DNA of 64,000 nt from Helianthus annuus (GCF_002127325.2 NC_035437.2:166376263-166440262); one strand, 5' to 3'; positions 34,393-45,025 are shown, counted from the stretch's first letter. Notes: generated from the letters alone by a model not told the origin. Translations and numbers: made by a program.

Positions 34393-36509
34393 ACTCGAAT
34401 TTCTAAGATTGATTTCATACGTATTACAAGAGCATGTGTTTGACTAATTACTTAATTTCACATTTGATTGATATGAAAGTATATATATATGTTTGATTGC
34501 TTGATTGTGCATAATTGTTTGATTGTGTATAATGGGTTCCATATTGTGAAACTTGTACTGTATGTTAGCTAGTTAGTGTGAATCATGGCCCAACCTACGA
34601 AGGATGTTCCACGAAACATGATGCATGAATCGAAGGATGTCGAAACATATGAAGTCTCGAAACATATCCTTCGCGCTCGAAACATATCCTTCGAGCACGA
34701 AACATATCCTTCGACATTGTTCGGCCCGAAGGATCACGAAACATATCCTTCGATATGTTTCGGCCCAGTCTTTCCAATGGGCTTGGCCCATTACTGTGAT
34801 ACGTATATATGGGAATGCATGAAATCAGTAGTTATTTTTCTAAAAACCCTAGAGCATCTTTACTTGTGACGGCAACCACAAACTTACGGAGACTTCTTGC
34901 TGATCAATTCCCTGTTTTCAATATCGGTTAGTGTTTAATGTATATGCTTTCATGATTTATCGATCGCCTTACAATATGTTGTTGATCGGACTTGTATGCT
35001 AATCGATTATGTATGTTAATGGGATATGAATGTTATAATTGCCTAATCGTTTTGCAATATGTGTTTTTATGATCGGTTAGTATGGATGTTTTGAAAGATA
35101 CTAGGGTTGTATGTTAATCGGTTGTGCATATTGGTAGGATTTGGATGTTCATCGGATTTGTATGCAAGTTGGATCTGTTGTGATTAGGGTTAATGATAAG
35201 GCTTGTGGATTGGTTGTGATGTATACACTACGGATTGTTATTGTTCACTGTTTTTGAAAACGGAATCGTATAGGATAAAGTGTTATGCTTGTTAATCAAA
35301 TTAGGGTTCTTGAGTGAAACCTTGTGATTATGCTTGTTTGATCCTGTTGACAATAACTGATTAGTGAAATTGTGTTAATGGATAAAACGTAACTGCCATG
35401 ACCGAAAGATATCAATGGCCCGAACCATGGTAGTTTGACCGAACCATAATCTGATCGAACCATAGTTGACCGAAGGATACTGGTTGACCGACAGATAGTT
35501 GGACCGAAGGATAGTTAGGACCGAAAGATGTCATGGTCCGAAACATGACATTCGGTCCGAAGGATCATTGTGACACTTGTTTTCGAAAGATGATAGTATG
35601 AGTCGAAGGATACTAGGGTTTTGAATAATGTTTGAACAGTGGAACATACGTTGATTTAATTGACATGCCATGCTTAGTGATGAACGTGCAATACTACGTG
35701 CCGTGCTGATATGCAAACTGACTGCAATGTGAACAATTAATTGCATGCGTATCATTTTGAACATGAACTGATTTGTTATACGTGCATACACTAGGACGTG
35801 ATTAATTACTTGTGAGTGCATAACTTAGCATACCGAGCAAACCAAGGTGAGTTCACACAGCCAAGGCATGGGTTCCCAGGGTGGGAATGGGTTGGAAGAT
35901 TACTTGTGCATACTTTGATACTGTAACGAACGATTAAACTGTTGATGCTTACGAACTACTCAACTGCCTTCGCACCCACCCTGGTCGGTAAAGACTATGG
36001 TCGCGAACGAACTGATAAATTGCCTTCGCACACACCCTGGTCGGTAAAGACTATGGTCGCGAACTAACGAACATAATCTTCGCACACATGCCGGTGAGGC
36101 CGCGATGGAACTGATACGATACGAAACTTAATTGAACAAACGCACTATTACTCAAACTAAACTATAAACTGTGAACTCGCTCAACTAGTTTGTTGATTAT
36201 CTGCTGCATGCCTTGCAGGACCTTAGGTACTTATGGAGCTTGCACTGGAGGAGCGGGACGTTGTGGGCAGTGGGTTAAGAACGCTATGTTTAAACATTTC
36301 GAATAATTGAACTTATGGTTTACTTGGGTTATTTACTTATGCTTCCGCTACTGATACTATGATTGTTTTGAAACGTCAATTGTATTGAACGGGGTTTTAC
36401 GAATTACTTTATTTATATTATGCTATGTTCAATATGATTGATGGCTTGATCCTGGTCAGTCACGCTCCCAAGCGGTGATACTCCGCAGGTGGATTTTGGG
36501 GGTGTGACA
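34284..36509 (+). repeat. Gyp-D 3' LTR
   Basis: A 2226-bp copy of 27013-29238 at a constant offset of 7271. No difference was found in the parts read side by side. It contains the last codons of pol and is followed by target duplication ACCAC. Confidence 0.96.
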
Positions 36510-36824
36510 ACCACCAGAATACATCTCACACATCAAATGATAATAACGAGTAGTTATATCATTTAGGGTTTCATTCTCTAAGAAGTGAAATGATTCAAAC
36601 TTCTTTTTCAACAAATCATGATGTGTCTTTCTGGTAGCTGCATATCCTTCTCCTCTCGCTACCACAAGATTCTGTATGTTTTGATTTTGATTCGACAGCA
36701 ATGCCCATTGACTAGCACTTATTGATGGCTGTGGAAACATACTCTTTGCCCAAGCATCAGCAGAAGTTAGTTCTTGACTAGATTGTGAGTTCAAACTCCA
36801 ATCCCAAGGACTTGTACAACTCAT
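36510..36824 (-). pseudogene. Cop-C gag, N-terminal part
   Basis: From ATG at 36824 the - strand encodes MSCTSPWDWSLNSQSSQ, then NQNQNIQN, then jumps to a capsid stretch (HHDLLKKKFESFHFLE, TTRYYHLMCEM). Compared with Cop-A gag about 110 residues are missing between these parts, an internal deletion. Gyp-D interrupts the frame at 36510; the protein resumes at 27007 on the other side. Confidence 0.78.
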
Positions 36825-36833
36825 TTTGATCAA

Positions 36834-37639
36834 ATATTAATAGATAACCTACACAAACACAAACTGTTAAATGCAAACAGACCCGAAATGAAAGATACAA
36901 CCTGGTTCGAAAGATCAATACTTGTTCGAATGATCAACAGTGTTCGAAAGATCACTGTTGAGTTTCGAGCAAAGACTCCGAAAGATTGACTTCGAAGGAT
37001 TGACCACACGAAGGATCCTTATCTTTCGAAAGATGATTTCGAAAGATTCTCCTTATATTTCGAACACAGATCTCGAAAGATTCACCAATACGAAGGATCC
37101 TTATCTTTCGTAGAGTAACAGTAGCTCGAAAGATGTATCCTACGACAAGATTCCTTGGCTCGAAAGATAGAACACAGGGTTCGAAGGATATTCGAAGGAT
37201 GGGTATCTGTCGAGCCTCCTTGATCGAAAGATTATCTTTCGATGTCGAAGGATGTCTTTCGAAAGCTCTGACACACTGACAGAAAGTTGACGGGTAGGTG
37301 GGAAAGGTGATGGGTTGGTGCACAACTTTCGGCAGAAGGGATGTTCTGCACACGATTGTTCACCAACTTTTTGACTTTCAAACAAGATTTCCCAAAAAGG
37401 CAAATCTTATCCAACAAGTCCAGTCACCGGAGATAACCGGAATCTTGGCCGGAAAATTCAAAGTCACTTAAAAACAAGTTTTCAAGTTACCCAACCCAAC
37501 CTGAACACACCCAAAAGGTTTAGAACACGTTTTCCAGTTTAAAATGCAAGAAAAACTACCAAAAACGAGTGCTAAACCAAGTGTTCAAACACACCAAGAA
37601 CTTGAACAAACCCGGTTTTTAAACAAGGTAAAGAGCCAA
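36834..37639 (-). promoter_or_regulatory. Cop-C 5' leader with CGAARGAT array
   Basis: This is the leader between primer site and gag. In about 370 bp (36895-37265) there are roughly twenty copies of CGAAAGAT or CGAAGGAT in both orientations, some overlapping to form ATCTTTCGAAAGAT palindromes. The same motif occurs in the Cop-C LTR. The remainder is A-rich with no clear structure. Confidence 0.78.
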
Positions 37640-37652
37640 GGCTCTGATACCA
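37640..37652 (-). promoter_or_regulatory. Cop-C primer-binding site
   Basis: The complement reads TGGTATCAGAGCC, two bases from the 5' LTR edge at 37655, matching initiator Met tRNA as is usual for plant copia elements. It fixes the orientation of Cop-C as the - strand. Confidence 0.92.
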
Positions 37653-37654
37653 CT

Positions 37655-38297
37655 TGTAGGTCCCTTTCCGGAGGATGACGAACCTAAACCTTGTTATACA
37701 AACCTACTAGCGAGTGCGGAATCCAAGCTAGTAAGCAAACCGGGATGAAGCAAGTGGAGAAACAAACACACACAGGTTCACCGATTAACACCACTGTATT
37801 AATACGTATGAAGGTTTCGGTTACAAGCACAATGTTTACAAATCTAACTTGCAAACTCTCACTATGTGTGTGTGTGTTTCGGACAGAATGCTCTCAAGAA
37901 CTCTATCTTTCTGTCTGTGTGCATCTATCTGTTCTCAACACACTGCATGGGTATTTATACCCATACACTGCAAGTATGTCCGAAGGATCAAGGGGACTGC
38001 TCGATAGATGATCTATCGAGCATCCAGCATTCGAAGGATAGGCATATACCTCGAAGGATGGTGTATCCTTCGAGGTCCAACAGCATCCATCGAATGTTCA
38101 TCTTTCGAGCACATCGAAGGATCTTAATCAACCTTCGATGTCTCATCCTTCGAGACAGACAAATTACAACTAATTTACTAACTGTTGGCCAAGTCAAACC
38201 AGGAGGACGGTTGACTTGGTCAACTTACAGGACTGACAAGGACATCGTTTACATCGAGACCGAATACAGACAAAGTACAGACACAAGTGCACCAACA
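37655..38297 (-). repeat. Cop-C 5' LTR
   Basis: A 643-bp copy of 21241-21883; I saw two substitutions (AACCGAG/AACCGGG, and ATCTAAATC/ATCTTAATC). It is followed by target duplication CTTGC at 38298-38302. Confidence 0.95.
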
Positions 38298-38302
38298 CTT
38301 GC

Positions 38303-38428
38303 ATTTAAACGTTGAATATTTCTGTTTCGTGTTTTATCTCGGTTTGCCTTTCCGGTTGGATTCCGCACAACCAGGTCGGTTCGTATACAAGGATTAGGCG
38401 ACTAGATCCTCCCCTAGCCGGACCTACA
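38303..38428 (+). repeat. Cop-A 3' LTR, second part
   Basis: This continues the LTR after the Cop-C insertion, from ATTTAAACGTTGAAT to GGACCTACA. The right target copy CTTAC follows at 38429-38433. The end resembles the outer end of Cop-H (55498 on, complement), showing the two are one family. Confidence 0.88.
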
Positions 38429-38433
38429 CTTAC

Positions 38434-39208
38434 AGGATGTTTTGTTCGCCTACATAAGTGAAAAAATAGGACATAAAAATACTACTTTAAGATATGAACA
38501 ATAGGATTTGTAGAAATAAACAAATGGGAGTAAAGGGAGGGGTAGAATGAACAATTATTGGGTTAGAATTCTAAATCTTTGTAGGGTTACCCAGTTATAA
38601 AACCCTTATCTGTTGATTTAATTTTTGTTGTTTGCATTTTGGTCATTTCCTTGCTACGTATATCAACGCATCCATTTTTTTTTTGGTGATAGTTAGTCAA
38701 TAATTATGAGCTTTCCAGTAGTGTAATTCTTAATGTTTCCTAAATTCTATGTAACATTTATTTGAAGCCAACATTGTATAATGTAATGCGATGTAATATT
38801 CTATAATGTGATGCAATATGATATGATCTAATATTATATGTTCTGATATGATGTAATATAGTATATGTCTCGGGCAAGACTCGAATCCATAACCTTCCAA
38901 TTGGAAAATCATAGGGCTACCACTCAACTAGAAACTGGATAGTGAAACTTGATTTGCCAAAAGTACTTGCAGGATGTTTTATCCACCTACAGAAAGACAA
39001 TAAGGTGAAAAAATAGGACATAAAATTACTACTTAAAGATATGAACAATAAGATTTGTAGAAATAAACAAATGGGAGGGGGTAGAATGAAAAAATGTTAG
39101 GTACACCCTTGTAAAACTTTCTAGGGTAACTGGACTATAAAACCCTACCATCCCCTCTTATTCGTTTGTCAGATTTATAATATTCACACAGCCGTCAGAC
39201 TATAACAG
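38434..39208. repeat. duplicated host segment with promoter-like end
   Basis: A block beginning GCCAAAAGTACTTGC and AGGATGTTTT, running through AAAAAATAGGACATAAAA to TATAAAACCCT, occurs twice. Copy one is 2184-2198 plus 38434-38610, split by Cop-A; copy two is 38957-39150. Between them is an AT-rich stretch of GATATAATAT-type repeats (38770-38870). The duplication lets the empty Cop-A target be read. TATAAAA boxes occur at about 38597 and 39136. Confidence 0.7.
38872..38943 (-). repeat. tRNA-like relic or SINE head
   Basis: On the - strand TAGTTGAGTGG fits the Pol III box A consensus exactly, and GATTCGAGTCT about 38 bases on resembles box B with two mismatches. The outer ends GTTTC and GAGAC can pair. 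The T-stem does not pair well, so this is a tRNA pseudogene or SINE-type head rather than a working tRNA. Confidence 0.45.
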
Positions 39209-39860
39209 ATGGCTGCTTCTTCGTCATCTGTGATTGATCAAAGTCAGGCCTCCCGATATGTCAAATTCATCGGTGAGTGGTTTTTGATCTTAAATACTTT
39301 CTCTCTTTATCTGTTTACGAGTAGTCGTATTGTGATCAAAACTCCTTCTGGTTTTATTTCATGACTTAGAATGGGTATCATCATGCAGGGTGTTGAAGAA
39401 CAATCGTTGACTGTTTATGGGATTTCGGAAGACAATATCATCACAGGTAACTTTTAATCAATTAAGTTCTGTATTCATCTTTATTAACTACGTACCCCTT
39501 AGATCTATTGCAAATGAAGGACGTTTTCTTTTTTAGATTTTAAGAAAAGCTTGAATTAATATGTTATTTCATTTTTAGGGCGTTGGGTCTTCATCTCATC
39601 GTGCTCATGTGATTAGTCTGAGATTCCATTGTTGCCGTATGCAAAGGACTCTCGGCTTCTAAATGGCACATTAAGGTTTCAAGACCTGCATCAAAGTGCT
39701 TAAGAAGTAAAGACCAAGTTAGAGACTTTGGAGGAGCAGGAGTCCTAATGCCCTGCAAAGGTGCAAATCAAAACGTTGATGAAGTTTTTCTCACACTTTA
39801 GGAGGAGTCTCACACAAATGAATCACAACAGCTGCAACGACGTTTTTCTAAGTTTTAGTG
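39209..39860 (+). pseudogene. possible host gene relic, unknown product
   Basis: An ATG at 39209, 67 bp after a TATAAAA box (39136), opens MAASSSSVIDQSQASRYVKF. It is followed by a GTGAGT donor-like site, then TGCAG with a short exon-like stretch ending ATCACAG|GTAAC, then TTTTTAG with more open sequence. The exon-like pieces do not join in frame in any combination I tried. Stops occur downstream. I do not recognise the product. It may be a decayed gene or a chance arrangement. Confidence 0.3.
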
Positions 39861-41000
39861 TATTAGCAAGCTCATAAATGAATCCTGAAGATTATTTATA
39901 AAAGTTGTAGTTATCTTTTTTTTTTTTTTTGTATGAAAGATATTTTTGTATCTTTGTGGATTAAGGATTTATGATAGTTTTTTTAATCGTCAGATTGGTA
40001 ACGGAAAAAGCTAATTATCTACTCTTTTTTATGATTAATTTTTACCTTTTAGTTTAGTTTTGTAATGGCATTTTCAATTTGTGTTCATATTAGTTTTGAA
40101 GAGTTCAAATGTAATTTAATTTAAAAAAAAAAAAGCATTTTAGTAAAAAAACTGAAACAAATTGAACTCTCAAAATTTTAAAAAACTAAAGATAAATATA
40201 AAAACTGAAACCAAATTAATTTACTGACAGGAAGCAATTTTTTTAATCCTAAAACAAAAAAAAAAAACTTACATAAAAAATTAGTTATAATTGCTTTGTC
40301 TACCATTAGATGTTAAATGCCAAAAGTAATGAATGATTGTCAATGATTCATTTTTTTTTTTAATTTCATAATACATATAATGTTTATCGTGTTACACCCC
40401 TGTTTTTAAAGGGCCAGATTTGCAGTACACGTGACCAATTGTTAACCGAATTTATACGCCTTTAAAATTAAAGGTTAATACTATTAAAGTAAACAAAGTT
40501 TGCTGATGCTGCTTCACAACAGATGTTTGATCATCATTTACAACGAATTTTGTTCATTGCCATTTGCTGCTAAAGATAAAGAACCTGAACAGGTCTTCAT
40601 GTGGTAAGTGATTATGTTTGACTATTGTAACCCATAGCTTAGTGTCATTTGCATTGAATTGAAATTTAGAATATGCTACATCTGTTCTCATGAGCTTACT
40701 CTGCAGTGGCTTGCAAAAACAGCCTTAGGTCTTTGAGCAAGCAATTCAATAATATACCATCATCAGAATCAACACAATGTGATCTAAAATATTCTTGCAA
40801 ACCCAACTTCAGCACATTACAGATTCAACAGCATAGCTGTTGACCTGATTATTTGCCTTACGAACAAATGCTTCTCAGTTATGAAATTGCTGTTGCTGAG
40901 AAGTTTTACAACGGCTACTGATGCGTTAGCCACGCTGCTTGGTCAAATCTCTTTCTTCGAACTCCTTGCTATCTATTACAGCAGGATCACCATTGGATTC
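39861..41000. other. AT-rich non-coding DNA
   Basis: Poly-A/T runs and short open frames only. Reading the complement of about 40870-41000 gives a Glu/Lys/Gln-rich frame with stops that continues the left arm of the inverted repeat, so part of it may be a host gene relic. No other structure was seen. Confidence 0.4.
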
Positions 41001-41491
41001 ACTTGCAGCAGCAATTACAACATTACCTTAAAGATTTTCTTTACTTACCTCATCACTTGTGTCTAATTCTTCTTTATTCGCCATTACCTAAACTTTCACA
41101 GAAGTTAAAACCCTAGTTTCAATCAAAGCATTACAATCTTCACCCGGACATGCAACTTCTTCCTTGATCACCACAACCCCATCTTTTTCTTTTAAATATT
41201 TCTCCCTTTCTTCCCTGTTTTGTGTTGAATGTTGAGTTGCAGAAAAAGGCGATAGTGAATTGTTTGGGAAAAAAAGCAGGAAGAAATGGAGAAATATTTA
41301 AGATGAAAAAGATGGTGTGGTGGTGCAACAGGAAGGACGTTGTACGTCCAGGTGAAAATTGTAAAGCTTTGATTGAAACTAGGGTTTTCGTCTTCTGTGA
41401 AAGTTAAGGTGATGGTGCATAAAGAAGAATTATACGTAAGTGATGAGGTGAGTAAAGATGATAAGGCAATGCTGAATTTTTGCTGCAAGTC
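41001..41491. repeat. long inverted repeat (gene-fragment hairpin)
   Basis: The arms 41001-41214 and 41276-41491 are inverted copies with roughly 80 percent identity by eye. They share ACTAGGGTTTT, CTTTGATTGAAAC and GTGATGAGGT, around a 61-bp spacer. Both arms carry protein-like but broken frames (left arm, - strand: NALIETRVLTSVKV). No terminal motif or target duplication is visible, so it looks like an inverted duplication of a gene fragment rather than a foldback transposon. Confidence 0.7.
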
Positions 41492-41576
41492 AAATAGATT
41501 GAAGGAAAAGCCACAAGTGAAGGAAGACCTGTATCACAATCAAATGATCAGCAGATCAGGCAATAATTAATCTATT

Positions 41577-41760
41577 AAATATAGAGTAAAATGTGATTTT
41601 CGTCCGCTACTTTCGTCCAAAGGTTTGTTTTTATGCATCAGGATCCAAAAAGTTTGAAATCTTGCCATTTTCATCCGACTTGTTAACTCTTTCCATTTTT
41701 CTCCCTTAGTTCAGGGGAATTTGTCTTTTTTGTTACCTAAAAGGGATATTTCCTTGAATG
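41577..41760 (+). repeat. dispersed repeat end related to 47330-47515
   Basis: It begins TATAGAGTAAAATG and contains GTCCAAAGGTTTGTTTTTATG, CTTGCCATTTTCATCC and a run ending near CAGGGGAATTTGTC. The complement of 47330-47515 has the same order of phrases. I recognise the sequence type as common in plant intergenic DNA but cannot assign it to a named family. Confidence 0.5.
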
Positions 41761-41817
41761 CATGTACATTATGTTAAACTCTTGCACATAAAGTGAAAAA
41801 TTTAATGTTTTTTAAAT

Positions 41818-43370
41818 CGCCTCATGAAGAAGAAAAAGGAGCCGAGGAAAGCCTCACTTACTTCGAATAATAAGAATCTAATTGAATTGTATAGTATATT
41901 CACTACTTCTATCATTTATATAGCTTTTTGGTATTCAAAGATGTTGAAGATGACAAATAGTATGAGAAACAACTGAAGATTTTGGTATTAACTCTAAGTT
42001 GTTATTTTTGGTTGAAACACGTTGTTTCGATGAGAATTTCAGCTTATAAAGGTAATTAAATGTGTTATTAGGGTAAGAATATGCTATTATGTTGAACTCC
42101 GTAAATTAGTTTACCATTCCTGTACATCTTACCAAACACTTCTTTGTGCTTCAAAACATTGAAGAAGAAAGGAACTCCTTCAAGATAAATAAATATGAAG
42201 AAACTCACACGATTGTTACAATATTTCTTTAGCGAATGTCTCTATCAAATTTTATAAAATCAATGGTGTGCTTAGCATTAAAGGATATGTAAACAAATGT
42301 GTATGGAGTATTCCTTTTCATTCGCCTCAAGAAGAAAAAAATCAGCCCAGGAAAGCCTCTTGGCTAATTGTAGTATGGAGGAACTATAAAACATTTTTCA
42401 AAGCTCGTTTTATTGGAATTTAATTGTATATTCACGGTTCTTTTTACCAATTATATAGCTTCTTTACTTACAGGAAGGAATGTTGAAGATGACAAACACT
42501 ATGAAATTCTTGTATCAACTTTAAGTTGTTTTTTTGGTTGAAATATTTTGTTTACACGGGAATTTGCACTTATAAAAGGAAACTAAATATGTTATTAGGG
42601 TAGGAATGTGTTATTATGTTGCACGAGGTGAATTACTTACCCACTTCTATACTGCATAAGTTCAAAGAAAGGAACTCTTCAAGAATAATTGCTATACAGA
42701 AACTCACACTATTGTTACATTATTATTTTAGCAAGGTTGTACTAATTACATTGTAGTTCATCATGTCTATATAAAATTCTATAAAACCAATGTTATACTT
42801 GACATAAAAGATGTATCATTAACAATAGAAGATATGTAAACAAATGCGTACGGTGATCTCTTTCTCAATTACTTAAGTACATAAGTAATGAAGGAATGCC
42901 TCTACTGGCCAACATAATTATACATCTTTCTTCGAAGCTCGGCTTGTAGGAATGTAATTGACTTATAGTTTATCACCAGTTTTATCAACTATAGATTAAG
43001 TTTCTTGATTTTCTAGGATATTGAAGAAGACAAACACTATAAGAAACAAATGAAGATTTTGGTATTAACTCTAACTTGTGGCTCTTTCGATTGAAATAGT
43101 TTGGTTCCACCAGAATTTCCACTTATTAAAGAAAAGTAAACATGATTAGGGCAAGAATATTTTATCCTGTTGCGCCGTGAATGAATTACTTTCACATTCT
43201 TCTACACCTTATCAAACACCTAAGCTCTTCAAAATCTAAAAAGGAAAAAAAAACGAATTCAAGACAAATTTTTATATAGAAACTCACTATGATGTTAACC
43301 TATTTCTTTATTGATGTTTTACTAATTACCTTTTCCGATCACCACTTCTCAATAATGATTTAACGTGTGA
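41818..43370. repeat. three degenerate tandem copies of a ~500-560 bp unit
   Basis: Copies start near 41818, 42322 and 42888. Each has, in order, a GAAGAAAAA/GGAAAGCCTC-type start, AATTGTATA near TATATAGCTT, ATGTTGAAGATGACAAA, AAGATTTTGGTATTAACTCTAA, GGGTAAGAATATG(C)TATTATGTTG, and an end with AGAAACTCACA and TTGTTACA. Identity is moderate and the copies contain many stops. The origin is unknown; it could be an old tandem gene or element duplication. Confidence 0.65.
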
Positions 43371-43684
43371 AACTGTTGGTCGCGATACAGATCATCGGAC
43401 GAACATGATTTCTTGTTTCGAATGCCGTAGCGAGTACGAAATCCAAGCTACGACACAAAGCGAGCGAGAGAATTTACACAATAAAGATTCAACGTTTAAC
43501 GATTCCGTGTGTATACTATCGACTACATCAAAGCTTCTAACAGTAGCAAGGAGGAAGGTTAATGTCGAACTCGTGACCTACAAGATTGAGTTGCACCTTA
43601 GGTAAACGTGTGAGACTTCAATTGGCTTGCCATCAGCACTTCTATAATGTGTCTGTCTTCAAGAGGCATCAGGGTTAAACAGAA
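43371..43684. repeat. possible copia LTR relic
   Basis: TGTTGGTCGCGATACAGATC is followed by CGTAGCGAGTACGAAATCCAAGCTACGACAC. That resembles the Cop-C LTR phrase around ACTAGCGAGTGCGGAATCCAAGCTAG. No second end or partner was found, so this is a weak call. Confidence 0.35.
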
Positions 43685-45025
43685 CAGAGGCAAAGCGATT
43701 AGTTACCCAAAAACATACAAGCTACCATGTTGCTATTATGCCTGGTGTCGCCTACGCCAATCCTAAATGCCCTTCCATGAGCACCACTTCCAGTCTTGTT
43801 GTTACTGTTACGAGGATTCCCAATACTGTCGTTGTTCCCTGGGTTGTTGGCGTCTTGACTTAACAATGCCCAATCCTTGTCAAAGTCACCTTCATTCCCA
43901 TACTGAAAGTTATGATTTTCGAGTACCTTGTTGTCGCCATGGCCATTGCCCCTAATGTTGTTGCTTGAAAACAGATCCTTGCGATCTTTTTCCCTTAGGG
44001 TCCACCTTCCCATTGTTCTTGTCACGTCCTAGGGTACTGCTCATGGCGCTAGTAATGACACATCCCATATTCCAGTCGGTTTCCAGCGTTTTACGCCCCG
44101 ATTGATTCGTAAGAGTTAGTTCCCAGACGTTGCTTGCTAGGGTTAGGGACTCGATCGAAGTCAACCTACTGATGTTCGTTGTCAGAGAGCAGAGTCCTCC
44201 TATCACTAGGGTTGGTAATGCATCACGTTCATCTTCTTGTCCATCGGTCTTACGAGTCGATTGAATAGCGCACGGTAAATCGTTAGAGAATCACAGAGGT
44301 GTCCATACTTTTGAATTTGAGGCGTCAAAGTAAACAAGAAAAGTGAGAAAGTATAGACCAAACATTTAACGTTTCGACATCTGCCTCAAAGACGTTCGCA
44401 CTAACACCTAACATTTCTACACGGCTCGCTAGACGTTCAGTTACGTGTTCAGGTATCACTCAATATCATCGAGACTCGTAAGGGTTCAGAGGGAAGTGAA
44501 AGGACCACGTTCAAACAGGAGACAGTCATTGCTATGACCCCTATGGGTCGTTGTATTTCACATTTGGTCGAATAATGGAATGGAACTCCTTTCACACTTG
44601 TTAGGCCTTGTTGGGACTCACATGCACTCCACATTATTATTATGTGTGCCCCCACAATAATAATATGATTTGCATGCTCTTCTCAGTTCCTCCTAACTCG
44701 TATTAAGTGGTTCCTCAGACTGGAGTAGCAAAACAAGGATATCACAAAACGGGGGTCATGAATGTCTAGGGAATCACCACACTATCAATCACTCAACACA
44801 TGCAAGTAATACGTGAATTCATATTGCTGTGCTAAACGGGCAATCACATGCAATATCATATGTAAGTGTCCACTAGTTATGCAGTGCAATGAGTAAACGA
44901 GAGACAAACCTTGCAGTCTGGAGCTGAGTGTCATGGTCATATTCAGAACTTATTCGGTTATAGTCTGGTTTTATAAAAACGTTTTAAAACCAAGTTCACT
45001 ATAACCAGTGGCTCTGATACCAATC
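43685..45025 (-). pseudogene. Gyp-E gag remnant and leader
   Basis: On the - strand, 44025-43699 reads a gag tail: an N/G-rich stretch and then GRAFRIGVGDTRHNSNM. That matches [17 protein letters not shown] in Gyp-B and Gyp-D just before the protease. Similarity stops near 43685 at the protease start. Upstream (44030-45009) is decayed gag and leader. The primer site (45022-45010, TGGTATCAGAGCC in complement) and the stem-loop GGTTATAG/CTATAACC (44956-45006) are preserved. Everything downstream of gag is lost. Confidence 0.75.

Larger units (their letters stand above)
27013..36509 (+). mobile_element. Gyp-D: intact Ty3/gypsy chromovirus
   Basis: This is a full element of 9497 bp. LTRs of 2226 bp lie at 27013-29238 and 34284-36509, with TGTGACA at both LTR ends. 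The 5-bp target duplication ACCAC is at 27008-27012 and 36510-36514. The primer site is at 29242-29254 and one long gag-pol frame ends at 34308. I saw no LTR difference in the parts compared, and three LTR open frames translate identically in both copies. That implies a very recent insertion into the gag of Cop-C. Domain order (protease, RT, RNase H, integrase, chromodomain-like tail) places it with the chromoviruses, probably Tekay/Del. Confidence 0.95.
21241..38297 (-). mobile_element. Cop-C: gag-only Ty1/copia element with near-identical LTRs
   Basis: Cop-C is on the - strand. LTRs of 643 bp lie at 37655-38297 (5') and 21241-21883 (3'), differing at two positions that I found. The target duplication CTTGC is at 21236-21240 and 38298-38302. 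The primer site is at 37640-37652 and the polypurine tract at 21884-21896. Internally it has a broken gag, only fragments of protease and RNase H, and no integrase or RT. Without Gyp-D its own length is about 7.55 kb. Near-identical LTRs with missing pol mean it must have moved using proteins of another element. Confidence 0.9.
2199..38428 (+). mobile_element. Cop-A: decayed Ty1/copia element, outer layer of nest
   Basis: Cop-A has LTRs at 2199-2932 (truncated) and 20577-21240 plus 38303-38428, with copia gag-pol relics at 11563-18812 on the + strand. The left flank ends in CTTGC and the right flank starts CTTAC, a 5-bp target duplication with one change. The empty site can be read from the second host copy near 38955-38980, where the flanks are continuous. 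The 3' LTR is split by Cop-C and the 5' end is disrupted by Gyp-B. Gag with two CCHC knuckles and the integrase/RT sequence resemble the SIRE/Maximus branch. That lineage call is from memory. Multiple stops and frameshifts make the element defective. Confidence 0.88.

Noticed and set aside
2199..38428. Endogenous plant pararetrovirus or other viral insertion
   Set aside because: All coding regions have LTRs, tRNA-Met primer sites and integrase of retrotransposon type. No movement protein or coat protein of viral type was seen.
21236..38433. Shared target CTTGC for Cop-A and Cop-C as evidence of target preference
   Set aside because: Two 5-bp matches are too few; one Cop-A copy is CTTAC. Coincidence cannot be excluded.
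39209..39860. A functional three-exon host gene
   Set aside because: Splice-like sites exist but no combination keeps a frame across the exon-like pieces, and no domain is recognisable.
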